This document shows positions 6,287 to 9,710 of a DNA stretch of 9,710 nucleotides, one piece after another. The notes beneath the pieces are model-generated. The model saw nothing but the letters and a program-made list of their open reading frames with translations. It did no database searches and had not been told where the DNA came from. Source of the DNA: Candidatus Aquicultor primus. GTDB taxonomy: Bacteria; Actinomycetota; Aquicultoria; Aquicultorales; Aquicultoraceae. The stretch spans positions 12,675-22,384 of the forward strand of contig MELI01000074.1 in assembly GCA_001767575.1 (NCBI GenBank), read 5' to 3'. The position numbers and the translations under genes were made by a program. Each line of letters begins with the position of its first letter. Positions within the stretch are counted from its first letter, which is position 1.

Positions 6287-6778
6287 ATGGCCGGAAGAGT
6301 CGCTAAGTTTGTAGAAGCATGGAAGAGTATATTTGTCGGACATAACATAACTATGAGAAGGGGTTATTCTCGTGGGAATGAGGTAACGGAATTATATCCC
6401 TATGAGAAGCCGCAGTTGGCGGAGCGTTTTCGCGGTGCACCACAGCTTGTGCGCATAGCCGGCGAGACCAGCGAAAAAGAGGGAAGTTGTACAGGTTGCG
6501 GACTCTGCGCAAAAGCGTGCCCGGTAAATTGCATCACGGTCGAGAGAAACAAAGATAAAGAAGCACCACTGAAGGTCGCTAGCTGGACGCTCGACCTAAC
6601 CAAGTGCATGATATGCGGCCTATGTGCCGAGGCTTGCCCGCAGGCTGCGCTGGTAATGAGCCATGATTATGAAAACGCGGTATATGCCAAAGACAAGCTC
6701 ATCTACGACATGGAGCGGGTTCTTAGGCGTCCTATACATATAATGCCTGCAGCGACGACAGTTTCGGAGGAATCTTAA
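6287..6778 (+). CDS. nuoI: Complex I subunit I, 2x[4Fe-4S] ferredoxin-like
   Basis: Peripheral subunit that carries clusters N6a and N6b and passes electrons to N2 in NuoB. It has 163 residues. Two CxxCxxCxxxCP motifs are complete: C68/C71/C74/C78 (CTGCGLCAKACP) and C107/C110/C113/C117 (CMICGLCAEACP). An amphipathic N-terminal helix (residues 5-18) and the segment RRGYSRGNEVTELYPYEKPQ anchor it to the arm. The start is ATG 6287, with GAAGG (6271-6275) 11 bases upstream. If no NuoEFG module exists, this subunit would be the first iron-sulfur relay inside the complex and the natural docking place for ferredoxin or another donor, as proposed for other 11-subunit complexes. That role is inference. 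Confidence 0.96.
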   Translation: MAGRVAKFVEAWKSIFVGHNITMRRGYSRGNEVTELYPYEKPQLAERFRGAPQLVRIAGETSEKEGSCTGCGLCAKACPVNCITVERNKDKEAPLKVASWTLDLTKCMICGLCAEACPQAALVMSHDYENAVYAKDKLIYDMERVLRRPIHIMPAATTVSEES

Positions 6779-6779
6779 G

Positions 6780-7286
6780 ATGGGCGACACCGTATCTTTG
6801 GTAATATTTTTTGCTCTTGCCGCTATGGCGGTCGCGAGCGCGATAATGGTGATAACCGGGCGCAACCTGTTTCATTCAGCCATGTCGTTAGGCGCGTACC
6901 TGCTGACCATCGCCGGATATTATTTCCTGCTTAACGCTGACTTAGTCGGAATCATGCAGGTCTTCGTCTACGTAGGAGGCGTGGTCGTCGTGGTGCTCTT
7001 CGGTATCATGCTCACGGCGCAGTTAACGAATGTGCGGCTGACCTCGGCGATGGAGCAGCGTTGGGTGACGATAGTCTCGCTCGTCAGTCTCGCGGGGCTA
7101 CTCGTATTCGTAGCTAAAGATACCGTCTTCAGGATTTCGCAGTTAGCGCCGGTGGCAGATACGACTTCGTTTATAGGTAGGATGTTTATGACAGATTATA
7201 TCCTTCCGTTCGAGGTCATATCGGTTCTGCTTCTGGCGGCTTTGATTGGCGCAGTTATCATAGCGCGAGAGGAGGGGGGGAAATGA
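6780..7286 (+). CDS. nuoJ: Complex I subunit J (ND6 homologue), membrane
   Basis: Membrane subunit of the proton-pumping arm. It has 168 residues and five predicted helices (about 4-22, 28-48, 52-74, 90-110 and 136-160). The conserved helix 3 segment LVGIMQVFVYVGGVVVVVLFGIML is clear and contains the pi-bulge region seen in complex I structures. ATG 6780 lies one base after the nuoI stop, with GGAGG (6766-6770) 9 bases upstream inside nuoI. The 3' end runs through a tract of seven G (7274-7280) that encodes EEGGK and also serves as the ribosome binding site of nuoK. It overlaps nuoK by four bases (ATGA). Confidence 0.96.
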   Translation: MGDTVSLVIFFALAAMAVASAIMVITGRNLFHSAMSLGAYLLTIAGYYFLLNADLVGIMQVFVYVGGVVVVVLFGIMLTAQLTNVRLTSAMEQRWVTIVSLVSLAGLLVFVAKDTVFRISQLAPVADTTSFIGRMFMTDYILPFEVISVLLLAALIGAVIIAREEGGK

Positions 7287-7591
7287 TACCGCTCTCTTAT
7301 TATTTGATACTCAGCGGAGTACTCTTCGCTATCGGTATGGCCGGAGTTCTCTTGCGGAGAAACGCTGTAGCGGTGCTTCTCTCTGTCGAGATAATGCTTA
7401 ACTCGGCCAACCTCAATCTTGTGGCGTTTTCGAGGTATATCGCGCCCGAGCAGGCCTCAGGGCAGATGTTCGCGCTTTTTGTAATGGCCATCGGCGCGGC
7501 TGAAGTCGCCGTCGGTTTAGCATTGATTTTGATGATTTATCGCAATTTACAGTCGGTAAATTTGGACCAGTTCAACATCTTTAAGTGGTAA
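7283..7591 (+). CDS. nuoK: Complex I subunit K (ND4L homologue), membrane
   Basis: Small membrane subunit of the proton-pumping arm. It has 102 residues and three helices. The two buried glutamates that are essential for proton transfer are present: E36 in LLSVEIMLNSANLNLVAF (helix 2) and E74 in AIGAAEVAVGLALIL (helix 3), matching E36 and E72 of E. coli. The start at ATG 7283 overlaps the nuoJ stop as ATGA and is preceded by a very strong purine-rich site (GGAGGGGGGG at 7271-7280), which supports tight coupling of J and K. Length and layout are standard. Confidence 0.97.
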   Translation: MIPLSYYLILSGVLFAIGMAGVLLRRNAVAVLLSVEIMLNSANLNLVAFSRYIAPEQASGQMFALFVMAIGAAEVAVGLALILMIYRNLQSVNLDQFNIFKW

Positions 7592-7606
7592 TCGGGGAAG
7601 GGGATC

Positions 7607-9448
7607 ATGAATTACCTATCGTTAATTGTACTGTTGCCCGTACTCAGTTTTATATTGCTAATCGTTTTCGGCAAGAAGCTCGGCGATAAAGCCGCATATT
7701 TAAGCATCGCGGCGGTTGGAGCGGCGTTTGGGTTGTCGGTTAAAGCGCTCTTGGATGTCATGGGAGGCGCCCATGCCGATTTATCGTTCACGTGGCTGAC
7801 TGTCGGAAACCTGAAACTGACCTTCGGGTTGCTGTTGGACCCGTTGGCCGGTATGATGCTGGTCGTTGTAACGTTTGTCAGCTTGCTTGTGCAGCTGTTT
7901 TCAGTAGGCTACATGCACGGTGACAAACGTTATGGTTGGTTCTATGCCTGTCTGTCGATGTTTACAGCCTCGATGTTGCTGCTGGTCGTCTCGCCGAACT
8001 TCGTACAGATGTACATGGCCTGGGAGGGCGTGGGTCTCTTCTCATACCTGCTGGTCGGGTTCTGGTTCGAAAAACGGAGCGCGAGCGATGCCGCCAAGAA
8101 GGCCTTTATGGTCACAAGGGTCGGCGACCTCGGTTTCGGTATAGGCTTGATTATCCTCTTTATTACAGCGGGAACGCTCGATATGAGCCAGGTCTTCGCA
8201 ATGAAATTCGCGCCGGAGACCGCATCGCTCATAGCGATACTCTTCTTCTTCGGGGCTATCGGAAAATCAGCGCAGTTTCCACTGCACGTTTGGTTGCCTG
8301 ATGCCATGGAGGGTCCGACACCGGTCAGCGCACTCATTCACGCGGCCACCATGGTCGCCGCCGGCGTCTATCTGGTCGCCCGCGCATACCCGCTTTTCGA
8401 GCAAGGGCCGGCCGCGATGGAGTTCGTCGCGATTATAGGGACGATAACGGCATTCATGGCCGCGACTATCGCATTGACGGCCACGGATATTAAGAAGATA
8501 CTGGCTTACTCGACAGTCAGCCAGCTCGGATATATGATGATGGGCCTCGGGGTCGGCGCGTTCGCCGCGGGAACATTCCACCTGATGAACCATGCGTTCT
8601 TCAAAGCGCTCCTCTTTTTGGGCGCCGGCAGCGTCATCCACGCAGTCCACAGCCAGGAGATTTTCGACATGGGCGGTTTGAGCCGCAAGATGAAGATAAC
8701 CTCGCTGACATTTGTCATCGGAGGGCTTGCGCTTGCGGGAATCCCGCCGTTCAGCGGTTTTTGGAGCAAGGACGAGATATTGCTGGGGGCGTTCGAGAGC
8801 GGACACACGGCTATCTTCGCGATTGGACTCTTGACGGCGCTCTTTACAGCGTTCTACACTTTTAGGTTGATATTCGTGGTCTTCTTTGGAAAACCGAGAG
8901 GACACCACGGGGACCACGTCCATGAGTCGCCGGCTGTGATGGCCGTCCCGTTGATGTTGCTGGCCGCGCTGGCGCTTACCTCAGGCCTGCTCGGCTCACC
9001 GTTTATGGGCAACGCATATCAGTCGTTTATTTTGGGAGGTCACGGAGAAGCCGAGCATCACATCAACTACCTGGTGATGGGGCTCTCCATCGGAGTGGCC
9101 GTGCTCGGAATATTCGGCGCGTGGCTGAAATACTCGACAAGCTTGCTCCCATCGAACGTGATGAGCAAGAACAATATCATCTACCAACTACTGGTAAACA
9201 AATACTATATTGACGAGATCTATGAGTTTACGCTCGTGAAGCCGACACATGCGATCGCGAGGTATGTCTTAATCTTTGACCAGAGAGTGATCGACGGTGC
9301 CGTCAACGGTGTCGCCTGGGTCGTAGCCCGAATCGGCGGCAGCCTAAAGTATCTGCAGACCGGATACGCGCAGAACTATGCGCTGGTCATGGTGATAAGT
9401 GTCGTCGTTTTGATAATATGGTCGTTCAGGGCAATACAGCTGTTTTAA
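7607..9448 (+). CDS. nuoL: Complex I subunit L (ND5 homologue), antiporter-like
   Basis: Distal antiporter-like subunit of the membrane arm. It has 613 residues, a usual length, with about 16 membrane helices. The proton-path residues are visible: E140 in WEGVGLFSYLLVGFW (helix 5), K220 in GAIGKSAQFPLHVWLPDAM (helix 7), the His-containing PVSALIHAATMVAAGVYL, the block KKILAYSTVSQLGYMMMG, and K388 in GFWSKDEIL (helix 12). A His-rich loop (GHHGDHVHE, about 430-440) joins the C-terminal part. The end holds the lateral-helix region (VIDGAVNGVAWVVARIGGS) and a final anchoring helix (about 594-610). GGGGAAGGGG (7592-7603 region) gives a strong ribosome binding site before ATG 7607. A 40-codon sample shows third positions mostly G or C, unlike nuoB. 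Mrp antiporter subunits are relatives, but the context settles it as NuoL. Confidence 0.97.
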   Translation: MNYLSLIVLLPVLSFILLIVFGKKLGDKAAYLSIAAVGAAFGLSVKALLDVMGGAHADLSFTWLTVGNLKLTFGLLLDPLAGMMLVVVTFVSLLVQLFSVGYMHGDKRYGWFYACLSMFTASMLLLVVSPNFVQMYMAWEGVGLFSYLLVGFWFEKRSASDAAKKAFMVTRVGDLGFGIGLIILFITAGTLDMSQVFAMKFAPETASLIAILFFFGAIGKSAQFPLHVWLPDAMEGPTPVSALIHAATMVAAGVYLVARAYPLFEQGPAAMEFVAIIGTITAFMAATIALTATDIKKILAYSTVSQLGYMMMGLGVGAFAAGTFHLMNHAFFKALLFLGAGSVIHAVHSQEIFDMGGLSRKMKITSLTFVIGGLALAGIPPFSGFWSKDEILLGAFESGHTAIFAIGLLTALFTAFYTFRLIFVVFFGKPRGHHGDHVHESPAVMAVPLMLLAALALTSGLLGSPFMGNAYQSFILGGHGEAEHHINYLVMGLSIGVAVLGIFGAWLKYSTSLLPSNVMSKNNIIYQLLVNKYYIDEIYEFTLVKPTHAIARYVLIFDQRVIDGAVNGVAWVVARIGGSLKYLQTGYAQNYALVMVISVVVLIIWSFRAIQLF

Positions 9449-9497
9449 TGGGTCGACAGAGACGGACTATTTAGAATTTTATTAAGGGCGTGAAGGA

Positions 9498-9710
9498 ATG
9501 GACTATCCAATACTGTCAATAATCGTTTTCTTGCCTCTGCTGGGAGCATTGCTCTTGCAGTTTGTGCCGCGTGAAAAGGCGAATCTGATTCGCGGCATCG
9601 CGCTTATCACGACTCTGGCCGGACTCGTCTTAGGTATACCGATTCTGATGGATTTCACGGCGGGCCAATCGGCGATGCAGTTCGTAGAGAAGCAAGTTTG
9701 GGTGCCGGGT
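9498..9710 (+). CDS. nuoM: Complex I subunit M (ND4 homologue), 5' part only
   Basis: Second antiporter-like membrane subunit, cut off by the right edge after 71 codons of a usual 480-520. It opens MDYPILSIIVFLPLLGALLLQF, a hydrophobic first helix typical of NuoM, then a basic turn (VPREKANLIRG), a second helix (about 32-50) and FVEKQVWVPG, where the family normally shows F-x-E-x-x-x-W-x-P before the GVDGIS motif. ATG 9498 is supported by AAGGG (9484-9488) 9 bases upstream. It lies 49 bases after nuoL, in the standard L-M order, so nuoN is expected next. The short length leaves the family assignment resting mainly on order and the N-terminal pattern. Confidence 0.9.
   Translation, partial: MDYPILSIIVFLPLLGALLLQFVPREKANLIRGIALITTLAGLVLGIPILMDFTAGQSAMQFVEKQVWVPG

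Noticed and set aside
8267..8923. 218-codon open frame on the - strand inside nuoL
   Set aside because: It lies wholly antisense to a clear, conserved nuoL. Its translation is rich in Arg, Glu and Asp and resembles no family; it arises from the GC-rich third positions of nuoL.

Overview
The window is the junction between a housekeeping folate/nucleotide locus and a respiratory complex I operon. Every confident gene lies on the + strand. The order is folC (3' end only), a small membrane-anchored zinc-ribbon protein, ndk, and then nuoA-B-C-D-H-I-J-K-L-M, with nuoM cut off by the right edge. No rRNA, tRNA, CRISPR array, insertion sequence or phage gene was seen.

The organism is a bacterium of moderate GC content. 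The order folC, small membrane protein, ndk recalls Actinobacteria: in Mycobacterium and Streptomyces a DUF4233 membrane protein sits between folC and ndk. The zinc-ribbon protein here also resembles a type common in that phylum. A deep-branching or uncultured actinobacterial-like lineage is therefore my best guess, but this is inference from gene order and protein style.

Region 1-1564 holds the C-terminal two thirds or so of FolC and a 146-residue protein with two membrane helices and two CxxC-x10-CxxC zinc knuckles. Region 1565-1892 is an AT-rich, gene-free control region before ndk. It carries a paired direct repeat, an AT-rich hairpin and a good candidate promoter flanked by another direct repeat. 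Region 1893-2309 is ndk. Region 2310-2592 is a second non-coding stretch. It contains a start-less open frame that reads like a decayed protein end, a third copy of the TGTAACAAAA repeat, and a near-perfect 20-bp palindrome upstream of nuoA.

From 2593 to the right edge the nuo genes are packed tightly, with overlaps at A/B, D/H and J/K, as expected of one polycistronic unit. NuoB, C, D and I form the quinone-reducing arm. NuoH, J, K, L and M form the proton-pumping membrane arm; nuoN presumably follows outside the window. nuoD runs straight into nuoH, so the NADH-oxidising module NuoE-F-G is missing at its usual place. The complex may therefore be the 11-subunit form fed by ferredoxin, F420H2 or another donor, unless nuoEFG lies elsewhere. 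Hand-counted samples suggest third-codon GC content rises along the operon, from low in nuoB to high in nuoL.

I see no clear novel defence, mobile or biosynthetic system. The points worth a second look are the unusual control regions around ndk and nuoA, the missing NADH module, the charged tail on NuoC, and the zinc-ribbon protein.
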